64,000 bases of DNA from Salinibaculum sp. SYNS191 (GCF_037338445.1 NZ_CP147838.1:1054001-1118000), one strand, 5' to 3'. Shown: positions 31,560-40,885, numbered from the stretch's first letter. The notes: generated by a model not told the origin, from the letters alone. Made by a program: numbers and translations.

Positions 31560-34500
31560 ATGCATACGACCACGACGACGCTCGACGTCCTGTACGTCGC
31601 TGCAGACGATACGAACGGGGCAGCGATAGTGGACCAACTGCGGTTCGACGAGGACGCGCTCCGTCTCACGGTCGCGACGTCCATCGACGACGCCGCCGCC
31701 GAACTGGAGCGTGGAACCTTCGACTCTGTCCTCTGTGACCCCGGCGAGGGGAACGAGTGCCTGGCACTCGTCAGGGAACTGCAGTCCGAACAGCCGGGCC
31801 TTCCGGTCGTCGTCTTCGCCCCGGACGCCACCAGCAGGTACGTGAGCGAGTTGCTCCGGGCGGGGGCGGCCGACGTCATCCAGTCCGGACCCGCCTCGAC
31901 GCCCCCGTCGCTGGTGGTGACGCGGCTGCAAAGCGTCGTCGGGACGCCGGTGGCCGGAAGCATTCACCGGGAACGGCTCGAACGCTACGAGACGCTTCTG
32001 AACACGGCCGGCGACGCCATCTATCAACTGGACGCGAAGGGCACCATCGTGGCCGTCAACGACGCGACAGTCTCCCTGACGGGCTACGAGCGGTCCGAAC
32101 TCATCGGGGAACACGTCTCGAAAGTGATGCGTCAGGACCACATCGAGGACGGCGAGCAACTGATACGGAGTCAGCTCCGTGCGGACGACCACCGCGTCGA
32201 CACGCTGGAGATGGACCTGCTGACCAGGGACGGCCGGGCGGTGCCCTGCGAGACGCGCATCGCGGTGGTGACCGTCGGCGGGAAGCTGACGGGTTCGGTC
32301 GGCGTGATACGGGACGTCACGGAGCAGCGCGAGCGGGAGCGACAACTGCAGGCGGAGCGCGACCTCGTCGAGGGGATTCTGGACACCAGCCCGGTCGGCA
32401 TCTGCGTCTACGGCCCGGAGGGGTCGCTGGTCCGCGCGAACGACCGGGCCAGGGAAGTGCTCGGGCTGTCGGCCGAGGAACTGGCCGAGCGGACGTTCGA
32501 CGACCAGCAGTGGGAGGTCTACGACGCGGACGGGGAGTCGCTGTCGTCCGCCGAGTTCCCGGTCGCGGAGAGCTTCGAAACCGGAGAGCCCGCCTACGGC
32601 TACGAGGCGGTCGTCAGACAGCCCGGCGGCGACGAGCGCAGGGTCTCGCTCAACAGCGCACCGATGGTCGACGACGACGGCGATGTGACGAGAGTGGTCG
32701 TCACGGTCCAGGACGTTACCGACCGCCGGGCGCGCGAGCGGAAGATAGCCGAACAACGCGACGCGCTCGAACGACTCGACCGCATCAACGACGTCATCCG
32801 CGCCATCGACCAGGCGCTGGTCAGAGCGACCACCAGGGCCGACGTCGAACAGGCGGTCTGTGACCGGTTGACCGGCGCTGGCCGCTACGGGTTCGCGCTC
32901 GCGCTCCGGTTGCGCGGCGACGACACCTTCATTCCCCACGCGTGGACGGCCGCCGGCGAGGAGTTCGTCGAGGAGGTGTTTCCGACCGACGCGTCCAACC
33001 CGGAGACGAGTCCCGGCCGGCGCGCGCTCGAACGCGAGGAGGTGGAGGTCGTCCACTCGATGCCGGACGAAGCGGCGGCACCGTACTGGCACGCCGACAT
33101 GCGCGCGGCCGGCGTCGAGTCGGTCGCCGCCATCCCCGTCACGTACGAGGGGACGCGCTACGGCGTCATCGCCGTCTACGCCGAGGAGGCCGACGTGTTC
33201 AGCGAGCGGGAACTGGAAGTGCTGGGTGAACTGGGCGACACCGTCGGTTACGCCATCGCCGCCGTCGAACGCCGGGAGCGCGAGGAGATGCTCACCCGCC
33301 TGTACGAGACCACGCAGGACCTGCTCGGCGTCGAGACCGAACAGGAGGTCTGCGAGGTCGTCGTCGACGCCGCAGCGGACGTGCTGGGACTCCCCGGCGT
33401 GGGCATCTTCCTGTTCGACGACGAGGAGAACGTGCTCGCGCCGGCGGCCGCGACGGAGACGCTCATGGAGTACTACGGCGAGCCCATCGTCTTCGGCCCC
33501 GGCCACGAGGACTCGATAGCCTGGCAGACGTACGTCAGCGGCGAGACACAGACCTTCGCGGACGTCCGGACGGACGACCGGGCTTCCAATGCCGAGACGG
33601 ACGCACGGAGCGTGATGCTGGTCCCGCTCGGCGACCACGGCATCTTCGTCGCCTCGTCGCCGGAACCGGGCGGGCTGGAGGACCGCATCCAGCGGCTCGT
33701 CGGCCTCCTCGCGGCGACGACGGAGGCCGCGCTGGACCGCGTCGCGGGGCGGGCCGGCATCCGCGAGCGCGACCGCATTCTCGCCGACCGGACCGAACGC
33801 CTGGACCGCACGGAGGGCATGCTCGAGTTCGTCCGCGACGTCGACCAGTTGCTCGTCCGCGCCGGGACCCGGGAGGAAATCGAGCAGCAGGTCTGCGAGC
33901 GACTGACCGGGATGGAGCCCTACACCTTCGCCTGGATCGGCACCGTCCCGCCGGACGGCGACCGGGTGGAGCCCCAGACGTGGGCGGGTGCCGGCGACGG
34001 CTATCTCGACGCGGTGTCCCTGGCCGTCGACGGAGCCGAACCGGCCGCCAGGACCGCCGAGTCCGGTTCCGCGACGGTCGTCTCGAACGTCGCGGACGAC
34101 ATCCGTGGAGCAGCCTGGGCGCGGGCGGCGCTGGACCGGAACTTCCAGTCGGCGGCCGCCGTACCGCTGGTCCACGGCGAGACGACCTACGGCGTCCTCG
34201 CCGTCTACGGGACGGAGCCGGACGCCTTCGCGGAACCGGTCGCCGGCGTGCTCGGCGACCTCGGCGAACTGATTGCCTACGGCATCAACACCACCGAGAC
34301 CAGGCGGGGCATCCTCGCGGAGCAGGTGACGGAACTGGAACTGCGCATCGGCGGGGCAGGGACCTTCCTGAACGCCGTCGCCGGAATCGCGGACCAGCCC
34401 GTCACGTACCGGGAGATACTGCCAGAACGGGGCGGGAGAGCGCAGGTGCTGTTCGCGCTCGCGGACGCCCCGGTCGAGGCGGTGCTGGCCCTGGAGGAGG

Positions 34501-34982
34501 AGTTCGTCTCCGTCGAGTCGCTCACGCACGTCGCCGCGGGCGAGGAACACCTCTTCCGCGCGACGGTCGGCGGGGAGACGGTCGCCGCCACGCTCCTCCG
34601 CTGTGGCAGCATTCCCCGCGAGGTCGTGGCAACCGCCGACGAGACACGGGCGGTGGTCCGCCTCCCCCAGGAACTGGACGTCCGGGTGTTCCTCGACCGG
34701 GTCCGGACGAGCTACCAGGACACGGAACTGCTCTCCCGCCAAGATGTCGAACGCCAGCCGCGGATACGCAGCGACGTCCGGGAGGCGCTGGAGGCGAAGC
34801 TGACCGACCGCCAGCGCGAGGTGCTTGTGACCGCCTACGAGTGCGGGTTCTTCGAGTCGCCGCGGGAGACGACCGGCGCGGAACTGGCGACGCTGCTGGG
34901 TATCTCCCAGCCGACGCTCACACACCACCTCCGCGAGGCCCAGCGCCGCCTCTTCGAGACGCTCTACGAGGAGACCGACTGA
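31560..34982 (+). CDS. Bacterio-opsin-activator-like multi-sensor transcription regulator
   Basis: 1140 residues from ATG 31560 (a GTG 15 nt earlier is possible). Order: a receiver-like domain (about 8-120; the phospho-Asp is uncertain in LeuCysAspProGlyGlu); PAS 1 (about 140-255, LeuLeuAsnThrAlaGlyAspAlaIleTyrGlnLeuAsp); PAS 2 (about 265-390); three GAF modules (about 405-565, 580-740, 755-920; GAF 1 and 3 share ArgThr/ArgAla plus GluGlnxValCysxArgLeuThrGly starts); a Bat-type domain (about 930-1075); and HTH_10 at the C-terminus (LeuThrAspArgGlnArgGluValLeu, LeuLeuGlyIleSerGlnProThrLeuThrHisHisLeu). It senses internal ligands (possibly redox, light or gas) and binds DNA directly. Targets unknown. 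No histidine-kinase domain. Confidence 0.88.
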   Translation: MHTTTTTLDVLYVAADDTNGAAIVDQLRFDEDALRLTVATSIDDAAAELERGTFDSVLCDPGEGNECLALVRELQSEQPGLPVVVFAPDATSRYVSELLRAGAADVIQSGPASTPPSLVVTRLQSVVGTPVAGSIHRERLERYETLLNTAGDAIYQLDAKGTIVAVNDATVSLTGYERSELIGEHVSKVMRQDHIEDGEQLIRSQLRADDHRVDTLEMDLLTRDGRAVPCETRIAVVTVGGKLTGSVGVIRDVTEQRERERQLQAERDLVEGILDTSPVGICVYGPEGSLVRANDRAREVLGLSAEELAERTFDDQQWEVYDADGESLSSAEFPVAESFETGEPAYGYEAVVRQPGGDERRVSLNSAPMVDDDGDVTRVVVTVQDVTDRRARERKIAEQRDALERLDRINDVIRAIDQALVRATTRADVEQAVCDRLTGAGRYGFALALRLRGDDTFIPHAWTAAGEEFVEEVFPTDASNPETSPGRRALEREEVEVVHSMPDEAAAPYWHADMRAAGVESVAAIPVTYEGTRYGVIAVYAEEADVFSERELEVLGELGDTVGYAIAAVERREREEMLTRLYETTQDLLGVETEQEVCEVVVDAAADVLGLPGVGIFLFDDEENVLAPAAATETLMEYYGEPIVFGPGHEDSIAWQTYVSGETQTFADVRTDDRASNAETDARSVMLVPLGDHGIFVASSPEPGGLEDRIQRLVGLLAATTEAALDRVAGRAGIRERDRILADRTERLDRTEGMLEFVRDVDQLLVRAGTREEIEQQVCERLTGMEPYTFAWIGTVPPDGDRVEPQTWAGAGDGYLDAVSLAVDGAEPAARTAESGSATVVSNVADDIRGAAWARAALDRNFQSAAAVPLVHGETTYGVLAVYGTEPDAFAEPVAGVLGDLGELIAYGINTTETRRGILAEQVTELELRIGGAGTFLNAVAGIADQPVTYREILPERGGRAQVLFALADAPVEAVLALEEEFVSVESLTHVAAGEEHLFRATVGGETVAATLLRCGSIPREVVATADETRAVVRLPQELDVRVFLDRVRTSYQDTELLSRQDVERQPRIRSDVREALEAKLTDRQREVLVTAYECGFFESPRETTGAELATLLGISQPTLTHHLREAQRRLFETLYEETD

Positions 34983-35371
34983 CGGCACGGCCGGAAGCGA
35001 CTGCCTTCCTCTAGATAGTTAGTCCCTACTCCGGGGCTGGATGCAGCATATTAGTAAGCAAGGATAAACACGTGACACTACTACCTGTAGTCGGCGGTCG
35101 GACGAGGAGTTGTGGGCTGTCGACGTCGTGTCGTACCGCCGGATGGGTTACCATACTGTCAGAGGTACGGATTGCCCCGTCGCGCGTCACCGAACTGGAC
35201 AACCCCCCTCACGTCGTGTCTGGACACCACGGCACATCTCCCGAACGGGGCGCGTTGCGGGACCATACCACACTCAGTAGACCGGTGTTGGCCGACGAGG
35301 ACTTGTCGCTCGACGACGAGCATCACGCCGGATACTCTCTCTCCAGAGACACCAGCGACCGCTACGGATTT
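34983..35371. other. 389-bp intergenic region, no gene seen
   Basis: Lies between the ends of two convergent genes. AT-rich sequence near 35010-35075 (CTAGATAGTTAG, GCATATTAGTAAGCAAGG) may contain the regulator's terminator. Open frames crossing it are antisense to the lipoprotein gene or lack halophilic composition. I see no RNA gene. Confidence 0.4.
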
Positions 35372-35899
35372 TCACGGACACGCCGCGTCGGAGAGCGACT
35401 GCTGTTCGCTGCCCTGCCGGACGGCCCGCGTCGCGCCGGTGTCGAGGGACACCACCATCGCCTGCCCCCCGTAGCCGTGGGTCTGGTCGTGGCCGCGGAC
35501 GACGACGCAAGTGGTCTCGGCCGGAATCTCGTAGGTGTCCGAGCGCGTGAACGGCTGGCGGGAGTGTGGGTGCGTGAGGACGCGCCGGCCCAGTCGCTCG
35601 CCGTCCAGCGTCTCCACCTGCCACCAGTTCGCGTAGCCGTCCTCGCCGTCGTCGTCGTGGTGCAGCGTCACGTCGAAGGAGACCGACCCGCCCTGGCGCT
35701 CGACGGCGACGCCGACGACGTTCGCCTCCCGGAGGTCGAGTTCGGGTGTCATAGTGGTCCCGTCGCTGGCCGTCGGCGTAGTGGTGTCGCGGTCCTGCGC
35801 CGGCGTCGCACCGTCGCCGGTACAGCCGGCGAGTGCGGCGAGAGCCGTCCCGCCGGCGGCGAGAAAGCGGCGGCGCGTTGGCCGAGTTTCGGGTGACAC
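35372..35899 (-). CDS. Tat-exported lipoprotein of unknown function
   Basis: 175 residues from GTG 35899; an ATG at 35926 would add nine residues. ThrArgArgArgPheLeuAlaAlaGlyGly is a twin-arginine motif and LeuAlaGlyCys a lipobox, followed by a Thr/Asp-rich linker and a compact domain of about 125 residues with beta-strand-like stretches (ValAlaValGluArgGlnGlyGlySerValSerPheAspValThrLeu) and a GlnThrHisGlyTyrGly loop. No family recognised. An extracytoplasmic lipid-anchored protein. Confidence 0.75.
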   Translation of the reverse strand: MSPETRPTRRRFLAAGGTALAALAGCTGDGATPAQDRDTTTPTASDGTTMTPELDLREANVVGVAVERQGGSVSFDVTLHHDDDGEDGYANWWQVETLDGERLGRRVLTHPHSRQPFTRSDTYEIPAETTCVVVRGHDQTHGYGGQAMVVSLDTGATRAVRQGSEQQSLSDAACP

Positions 35900-35980
35900 A
35901 CCCACACAGTCGGGTCGGCGGGACAAAAAGGTCGACCTGCGGGCGAAACACCTTACCGCCCTCTCGGGCTAGAGTCGACG

Positions 35981-36220
35981 ATGGCATCCACCCGCGCGAC
36001 CGTCACCTGTCCGGACTGCGACCTCGCCGAGGCGTTCGAGAAACTCGGCCCGGCCCGCGAGCGCATCGAACAGCACCGCCGGGAGACGGGCCACGACCCG
36101 ATATGGGAACTGGGTGAACTCTCGGAGGGGGTCGTCCGCGCCGGTGACGCTGCGGGGGTCTGCGGGATACCCGGGTCCGCGGACGGCTTCGCGGACCTCG
36201 GTGCCGACGACGGCGAGTAG
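35981..36220 (+). CDS. Small zinc-finger-like haloarchaeal protein
   Basis: 79 residues. ValThrCysProAspCysAspLeuAla and, about 22 residues later, GlnHisArgArgGluThrGlyHisAspPro give a Cys-x2-Cys and His-x5-His set resembling a C2H2 finger. The rest is acidic and Gly-rich. Function unknown; many such tiny fingers are found in haloarchaea. AAACACCTTACC about 31 nt upstream is only a weak TATA-like element. Confidence 0.7.
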   Translation: MASTRATVTCPDCDLAEAFEKLGPARERIEQHRRETGHDPIWELGELSEGVVRAGDAAGVCGIPGSADGFADLGADDGE

Positions 36221-36265
36221 GGAGTCGAAAATTCAAATGGCTGCGGGCCGTACCGCTGGACGCAC

Positions 36266-36478
36266 ATGGACAGAAACGTCGGCGGCCGCGACCGTATCGT
36301 CCGCGCGCTCCTCACCGCCGTGCTGACAACTGTCGCTGTCAGCGCGCTCCGCGGCGGGAAGCGCAAGAAAGGATTGCTTACCGGCATCGGCGCGCTGATA
36401 CTCGGATTCACCGTCACGACGGGCTACTGCGGAGCCAACGAGGCGCTGGGCATCGACACGGCCGAGCAAAGCGACTGA
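36266..36478 (+). CDS. DUF2892 / YgaP-type small membrane protein
   Basis: 70 residues with two hydrophobic helices: ArgIleValArgAlaLeuLeuThrAlaValLeu and LeuLeuThrGlyIleGlyAlaLeuIleLeuGlyPheThr, then ThrGlyTyrCysGlyAlaAsnGluAlaLeuGlyIle, the DUF2892 ending with a single Cys. In bacteria the domain often accompanies rhodanese; none is nearby here. Function unknown. The run AAATTCAAATGG 32-43 nt upstream is AT-rich and may be its promoter. Confidence 0.8.
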   Translation: MDRNVGGRDRIVRALLTAVLTTVAVSALRGGKRKKGLLTGIGALILGFTVTTGYCGANEALGIDTAEQSD

Positions 36479-36662
36479 ACGCGACCGCGCCTTCTCCTTC
36501 GTCGCCCGACCACGAGGAGCCCCTGTGTCGTCACCGTCGGGTTCGCCTGCTACGGCGTCGGGTTCCTGGTGACCCGGCGGCACCCGGCCCGCTCGTCGCG
36601 GAGTCGGTGTGGTCACGCGCGACGTCGCCGCGGTGACGGTTGCAGTGAGTTGAGAAGCGTCG

Positions 36663-37910
36663 TTACTCGTACAGCGTGAACTCGTCGGTGAGTTCGGCGA
36701 CGCGGTCTGCGACCTCGGCTTTCACGTCCTCGTCGTCGTGGTCGTCGACGACGCGGGCGATGAGGTCCGCGACTTCGCGGGTGGCCTCCTCGTCGAACCC
36801 GCGCGTCGTGATGCCGGGCGTGCCGGCGCGGATGCCCGAGGGGTTGAACGCCGAGCGCGTCTCGCCGGGGACGGTGTTGGCGTTGAGGACGATGCCGACC
36901 TCCTCCAGGGCCGCCTCGGCCTCCTTGCCGGTCGTGTCCGGGTGCGAGTCGCGCAGGTCGACCAGCACGAGGTGGTTGTCGGTGCCGCCGGAGACCAGCG
37001 AGAAGCCGTGGTCCTGGAGCTGCTCGCCGAGCGCGACGGCGTTGTCGACGACCTGCCGGGCGTACTCGTCGAATTCGGGCTCCAGGGCCTCCTCGAAGCC
37101 GACGGCCTTGCCGGCGACGTTGTGCATCAGCGGGCCGCCCTGCCCGCCGGGGAACACCGCGGAATCGACGGCGTCGGCGTACTCCTCGTCGCACATGATG
37201 ATGCCGCCGCGGCCGGCGCGGATGGTCTTGTGGGTGCTGCCGGTCACGAAGTCGGCGATGCCGACCGGCGAGGAGTGGACGCCCGCCGCGACGAGGCCGG
37301 TGATGTGGGCGATGTCGGCGAGGTGGTAGGCGTCGACGGCGTCGGCCGCGCGCTGTATCTCCTCCCACTCGATGTCCCGCGGGTACGCGGAGTAGCCGGA
37401 GACGATGATGTCCGGCTGGAACGCCTCGGCCTGCTCGTGGAGTTCCTCGTAGTCGATGTAGCCCGTCTCGGCGTCGACGTGGTACTGCTCGACCTCGTAG
37501 GTCTTGCCCGTGAAGTTCGCGGGGTGGCCGTGGGAGAGGTGGCCGCCGTGTTCCAGTTCCAGCGAGAGAATCCTGTCGCCGGGGTCGAGCATCGCGAGGT
37601 AGACGCCCATGTTCGCCTGCGTGCCCGAGTGAGGCTGGACGTTGACGTGTTCCGCGCCCCAGAGTTCCTTCGCGCGCTCGATTGCCAGGGTCTCCACCTC
37701 GTCGGCGTACTCACAGCCCGCGTAGTAGCGCTCGCCGGGGTAGCCCTCAGCGTACTTGTTGGTGAGTTCCGAGCCCTGCGCTTCGAGGACGGCCTCGCTG
37801 ACGTGGTTCTCGCTGGCGATCATCGCCAGCGTGTCGTTCTGCCGCTCGCGTTCGCCCTCCAGGGCGTCGGCGACGGCGGGGTCCACGTCACGTACCGTGT
37901 CGTAGCTCAT
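36663..37910 (-). CDS. glyA: Serine hydroxymethyltransferase
   Basis: 415 residues from ATG 37910; the open frame runs further upstream without conservation. PLP enzyme converting serine and tetrahydrofolate to glycine and methylene-tetrahydrofolate. AlaMetIleAlaSerGluAsnHisValSer, AsnLysTyrAlaGluGlyTyrProGlyGluArgTyrTyr, AlaHisIleThrGlyLeuVal and the Schiff-base segment ThrGlySerThrHisLysThrIleArgAlaGlyArgGlyGly are unmistakable. Normal length. Provides the substrate for FolD (29901-30794). Confidence 0.96.
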   Translation of the reverse strand: MSYDTVRDVDPAVADALEGERERQNDTLAMIASENHVSEAVLEAQGSELTNKYAEGYPGERYYAGCEYADEVETLAIERAKELWGAEHVNVQPHSGTQANMGVYLAMLDPGDRILSLELEHGGHLSHGHPANFTGKTYEVEQYHVDAETGYIDYEELHEQAEAFQPDIIVSGYSAYPRDIEWEEIQRAADAVDAYHLADIAHITGLVAAGVHSSPVGIADFVTGSTHKTIRAGRGGIIMCDEEYADAVDSAVFPGGQGGPLMHNVAGKAVGFEEALEPEFDEYARQVVDNAVALGEQLQDHGFSLVSGGTDNHLVLVDLRDSHPDTTGKEAEAALEEVGIVLNANTVPGETRSAFNPSGIRAGTPGITTRGFDEEATREVADLIARVVDDHDDEDVKAEVADRVAELTDEFTLYE

Positions 37911-38024
37911 GTGGCAAGCCAGGGGAGTGGGGGCTAAGAATCTACCTTTCCGGCCGAGAGATGCGAGGGACGTGCACGGAGAGAGAAGGTAACACACAAG
38001 CGCCGACGGTCCCTGCCCGCGACC

Positions 38025-38498
38025 ATGGAGACGACGCGTCACTTCGTCGCGACCGTCTACGTCGTCCACGACGGCGCGACAGCCCTGCACCACCATGACA
38101 AACTCGACATGTGGCTCCCGCCCGGCGGTCACATCGACCGCGACGAGGTGCCCCACCGGGCGGCGGTGCGGGAAGTCCGCGAGGAACTGGGACTGGACCC
38201 GGACCTCGTCGCACCGGAGGAGGCAATCGAATCCGCTACCGTCCAGTCGATTCCACAGCCACAGCACTTCCTGCTCGAAGATATCAACGTCTGCGACGGC
38301 GAGGTCGGTCACCAGCACATCGACTTCGTCTTCTACGGCGCGGTCGACAGCCGCGACATCACGCCGTCCGCGGGCGAACAGCCCGCGGAGGACTGGGAGT
38401 GGTTCACGCCGGCAGACCTGGAGGAACGCGCCGAGCAACTGGCGTCGGACGTGGTGGAAATCGGCCAGCGCGCAATCGAAGCCGTCGGCAGGGAGTGA
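38025..38498 (+). CDS. NUDIX hydrolase
   Basis: 157 residues. A complete Nudix box near residues 34-56: GlyHisIleAspArgAspGlu, then ArgGluValArgGluGluLeuGlyLeu (G-x5-E-x7-R-E-U-x-E-E-x-G-U). Hydrolyses a nucleoside-diphosphate-linked compound with Mg or Mn. The His-rich start (ValValHisAspGlyAlaThrAlaLeuHisHisHisAspLys) may tune substrate choice; substrate unknown. Divergent from glyA with a 114-bp gap. Confidence 0.85.
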   Translation: METTRHFVATVYVVHDGATALHHHDKLDMWLPPGGHIDRDEVPHRAAVREVREELGLDPDLVAPEEAIESATVQSIPQPQHFLLEDINVCDGEVGHQHIDFVFYGAVDSRDITPSAGEQPAEDWEWFTPADLEERAEQLASDVVEIGQRAIEAVGRE

Positions 38499-38703
38499 AT
38501 CAATCGGCTGGAATGGTGACCGAGCGGTTCGTACGAAGGGAGTCAGTGTACAGTACAGCTCACACAGTCAGCAGGCAACTGTTGCTGATGGGCCTGAATG
38601 GCGAGTCGTATTGGCTCGTCGTTGTAACCGCGCCCTTACTTATCATGCAATATCAAAGTACTCGACCCTAACAATTTTTGAGAGCGGTGAGAGATGATAT
38701 TAT

Positions 38704-38955
38704 ATGGACGAACAGCCCTCCCTGTTCCTTTTTATCGGTATGGCAGTCTTCATGACAATTGTCGCCGTTTACGTCGGTAGCAACGTTCCACTCGGTGACT
38801 CACTCCACGCGCAACTGCTGGCGTACTTATCGGCGTTTGCCATCGCCCAGACGATGGTGACGTACGTGATGATCCGGCAGTGGCTGGATTACGCCGAGAG
38901 CAACTGGATCGAGCTGAACAACAAGGAGACTACGAGCCCCACGTCAGACGATTGA
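38704..38955 (+). CDS. Small membrane protein of unknown function
   Basis: 83 residues with two hydrophobic helices (PheLeuPheIleGlyMetAlaValPheMetThrIleValAla; LeuLeuAlaTyrLeuSerAlaPheAlaIleAlaGln) and a polar C-terminal tail. Upstream DNA 38600-38703 is unusually AT-rich for this genome, and CAATTTTTGAG about 25 nt upstream can act as a TATA box. Base use is less GC-biased than that of the neighbours, so it may be recently acquired. No family recognised. Confidence 0.55.
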   Translation: MDEQPSLFLFIGMAVFMTIVAVYVGSNVPLGDSLHAQLLAYLSAFAIAQTMVTYVMIRQWLDYAESNWIELNNKETTSPTSDD

Positions 38956-39060
38956 ACAAGGGACATACTCACCATTAGCTGACAGTATTCTCGATCGGTA
39001 GAGTCTGGGCCGGCCGCACAATATGCAACCATACTGAATGAAGGACCGCGAAAAAGGTGG

Positions 39061-39702
39061 TCAGTCCCCCGCGTAAGCCGCCTCGAAGGGCTTCGGCGGG
39101 AGGAGCAATTCCTCCAGGTCGGCCATGTGCTTGACGTTGTAGACGACCTTCAGTTCGTCCGTTATCGGCATGCCGTTGCACGACAGGCGAATGTTGCGCT
39201 CCATCATCTCGGTCGGGAGGACGTGGTTGACGGGCATCGACAGTTCCCCCTCGTGGAGCAAGATGGCGCAGTTGACGCAGGCCCCGCCACGGCAGGCGAA
39301 CGGCCAGGCGAACCCGCGGTTCTCCGCCGCCTCCAGCAGCGACTCGCCCGGCTCCGCGTAGAAGCGGCCGTAGTCCTCCGTGTCGAGGTCCGCCGCCGCG
39401 GCCTTCTCGAAGAGGGTGTCGTCGTCGACGGCCCAGCCGTGGTCGGCGAGGACGTCGTAGTTGAGATAGGTCACCTCCGTCCTGGCCCGCCGGCGAGTGG
39501 GACCGGTCTCGGCCACCGCGGCTGGCTCCTCCGGTTCCTCGCCCGCGATGATGCGTTCGTAGGCCGCCCGCACCCGGCGGAACTCCTCGACCGACCCGCC
39601 CTGGTCCGGGTGGGCCTCCTTGACGCGCTCGCGATAGGCGCGCTCGACCGTCTCGTCGTCCGCGTCGCGGTCGATGCAGAGCACGTCGAACGGGGACTCC
39701 AT
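39061..39702 (-). CDS. J-domain / 2Fe-2S ferredoxin fusion protein
   Basis: 213 residues. Residues 1-55 are a DnaJ J-domain with AlaHisProAspGlnGlyGly (HPD loop, which stimulates DnaK). Residues about 75-213 closely follow the haloarchaeal ferredoxin: ThrTyrLeuAsnTyrAspValLeu, AspLeuPheGluLysAlaAla, PheAlaCysArgGlyGlyAlaCysValAsnCysAlaIleLeu, then LeuSerCysAsnGlyMetPro, giving the four ligands Cys-x4-Cys-x2-Cys...Cys, and ValTyrAsnValLysHis. Electron carrier joined to a chaperone-recruiting domain; a role in Fe-S cluster or redox-protein assembly is inferred. Confidence 0.88.
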   Translation of the reverse strand: MESPFDVLCIDRDADDETVERAYRERVKEAHPDQGGSVEEFRRVRAAYERIIAGEEPEEPAAVAETGPTRRRARTEVTYLNYDVLADHGWAVDDDTLFEKAAAADLDTEDYGRFYAEPGESLLEAAENRGFAWPFACRGGACVNCAILLHEGELSMPVNHVLPTEMMERNIRLSCNGMPITDELKVVYNVKHMADLEELLLPPKPFEAAYAGD

Positions 39703-39796
39703 TGAGATACCAGTACGGCGTCGAGCAATAAACGGTTTTCACCGTAGCGTCGCTCGGTTCCCGAGTCCCGGCGGCCTCCAGCGATGTCCCGGCCGG

Positions 39797-40885
39797 TCAC
39801 TCGACCAGCGACTCGACGAACTGGGTCACGTGGTCGTCCATCCGGCGTTTGAACCCCGCCTGCCGCGCCAGCCGGTCCAGTTCGCGCGAGACGAGGCTGC
39901 CGTACTGGACCGCCTTCTTCTCGCGGAAGGCCAGCCGGTCGGGGAGCCACTCGCGAGCGGCCAGCCGCAGCGCCCACTTGCGCTCGCCGCGGTCGGTCAC
40001 CAGTAGGTCGCCGGGCAGGGCGAGCGCCTCCTCGACCACCCGGTCGTGCAACAGCGGCGCGACGGGCTCGACCCCCGCAGCCCGCAGCGCGAGCACGTCC
40101 CGCTGTAGCTGGTCGGGGAGCGTCCCCATCACCTCCCGGCGCGCGCCGCGGACGGTGTCGGCGTCGACGCGGGGGTCGTCGGGTGCGCGGGCGACTTTCG
40201 CGTACCCGCCGAACAGTTCGTCCGCGCCCTGGCCGACCGCCAGTCGGTCGAAGCCGTCGGCAGCCACCCGCTCGGCGACCAGAAACAGCGGCAGCGCAAT
40301 CTGGACCGCCATCGCGTCGGTGCGACCGATGGCGGCGACGAGGTCCGGCACCGCCGCTTCGAGGGCGGCGTGGTCGAGTTCCACCGTGCGCACGTCGCAC
40401 CCGAGCGCGGCCGCGCCCGAGCGGGCGGCGTCCAGGTCGTGACTGTCCGGGAACCCGACGGCGTACAGCGGCGCGTCCAGCCGGGCAGCCAGGAGCGCGG
40501 AGTCGACGCCGCCGGAGAAGGCGACGGCCAGGCCGTCTGTCGCCACCCCCGACAGCGACTCGTCGACCGCCGACCGGACGGCAGCGACCGCCTCGTCGGG
40601 GTCGGAAACCGGGTCTGGGTCGGGGAGCGTCCAGACGCGCTCGTCGCCCGCGGCGGTGCGGACGTGACCCGCGGGGACGGCGACGGGGTCGGCCAGGTCC
40701 GCGGGGTTGTGACTCCACGTCGTCGCGTCGTCGCGCTCGGAGAACAGCGGTTGTCGCCCCAGTACGTCGCGGACGAGCCGGCCGTCGACTTTGCCGGCGA
40801 AGCCAGCGCTCCCGGGCAGCGGGTCACCCGTCTCGATGGCGGCACGGACGAGGGACGGGTCCGCACCGGCGACGTCGGCCCTCAT
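39797..40885 (-). CDS. Asparagine-synthase-like PP-loop protein
   Basis: 362 residues. The ATP-pyrophosphatase loop AlaPheSerGlyGlyValAspSerAlaLeuLeu (near 124) and GlyGlnGlyAlaAspGluLeuPheGlyGly (near 218) define the AsnB C-terminal synthetase domain. The N-terminal about 90 residues lack the Cys2 nucleophile and glutaminase motifs, so it cannot use glutamine as ordinary AsnB does. It probably adenylates an unknown carboxylate with another amine donor. ATG overlaps the stop of the upstream PHP gene (40882-40885), so they are coupled. Confidence 0.85.
   Translation of the reverse strand: MRADVAGADPSLVRAAIETGDPLPGSAGFAGKVDGRLVRDVLGRQPLFSERDDATTWSHNPADLADPVAVPAGHVRTAAGDERVWTLPDPDPVSDPDEAVAAVRSAVDESLSGVATDGLAVAFSGGVDSALLAARLDAPLYAVGFPDSHDLDAARSGAAALGCDVRTVELDHAALEAAVPDLVAAIGRTDAMAVQIALPLFLVAERVAADGFDRLAVGQGADELFGGYAKVARAPDDPRVDADTVRGARREVMGTLPDQLQRDVLALRAAGVEPVAPLLHDRVVEEALALPGDLLVTDRGERKWALRLAAREWLPDRLAFREKKAVQYGSLVSRELDRLARQAGFKRRMDDHVTQFVESLVE

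Noticed and set aside
31482..34988. 1168-codon minus-strand open frame opposite the Bat-like regulator
   Set aside because: A shadow of high-GC codon bias; the plus-strand frame has PAS, GAF and HTH domains.
35072..35896. Plus-strand open frame of 274 codons
   Set aside because: It is antisense to the Tat lipoprotein gene, which has a clear signal and lipobox; the frame's composition is atypical.
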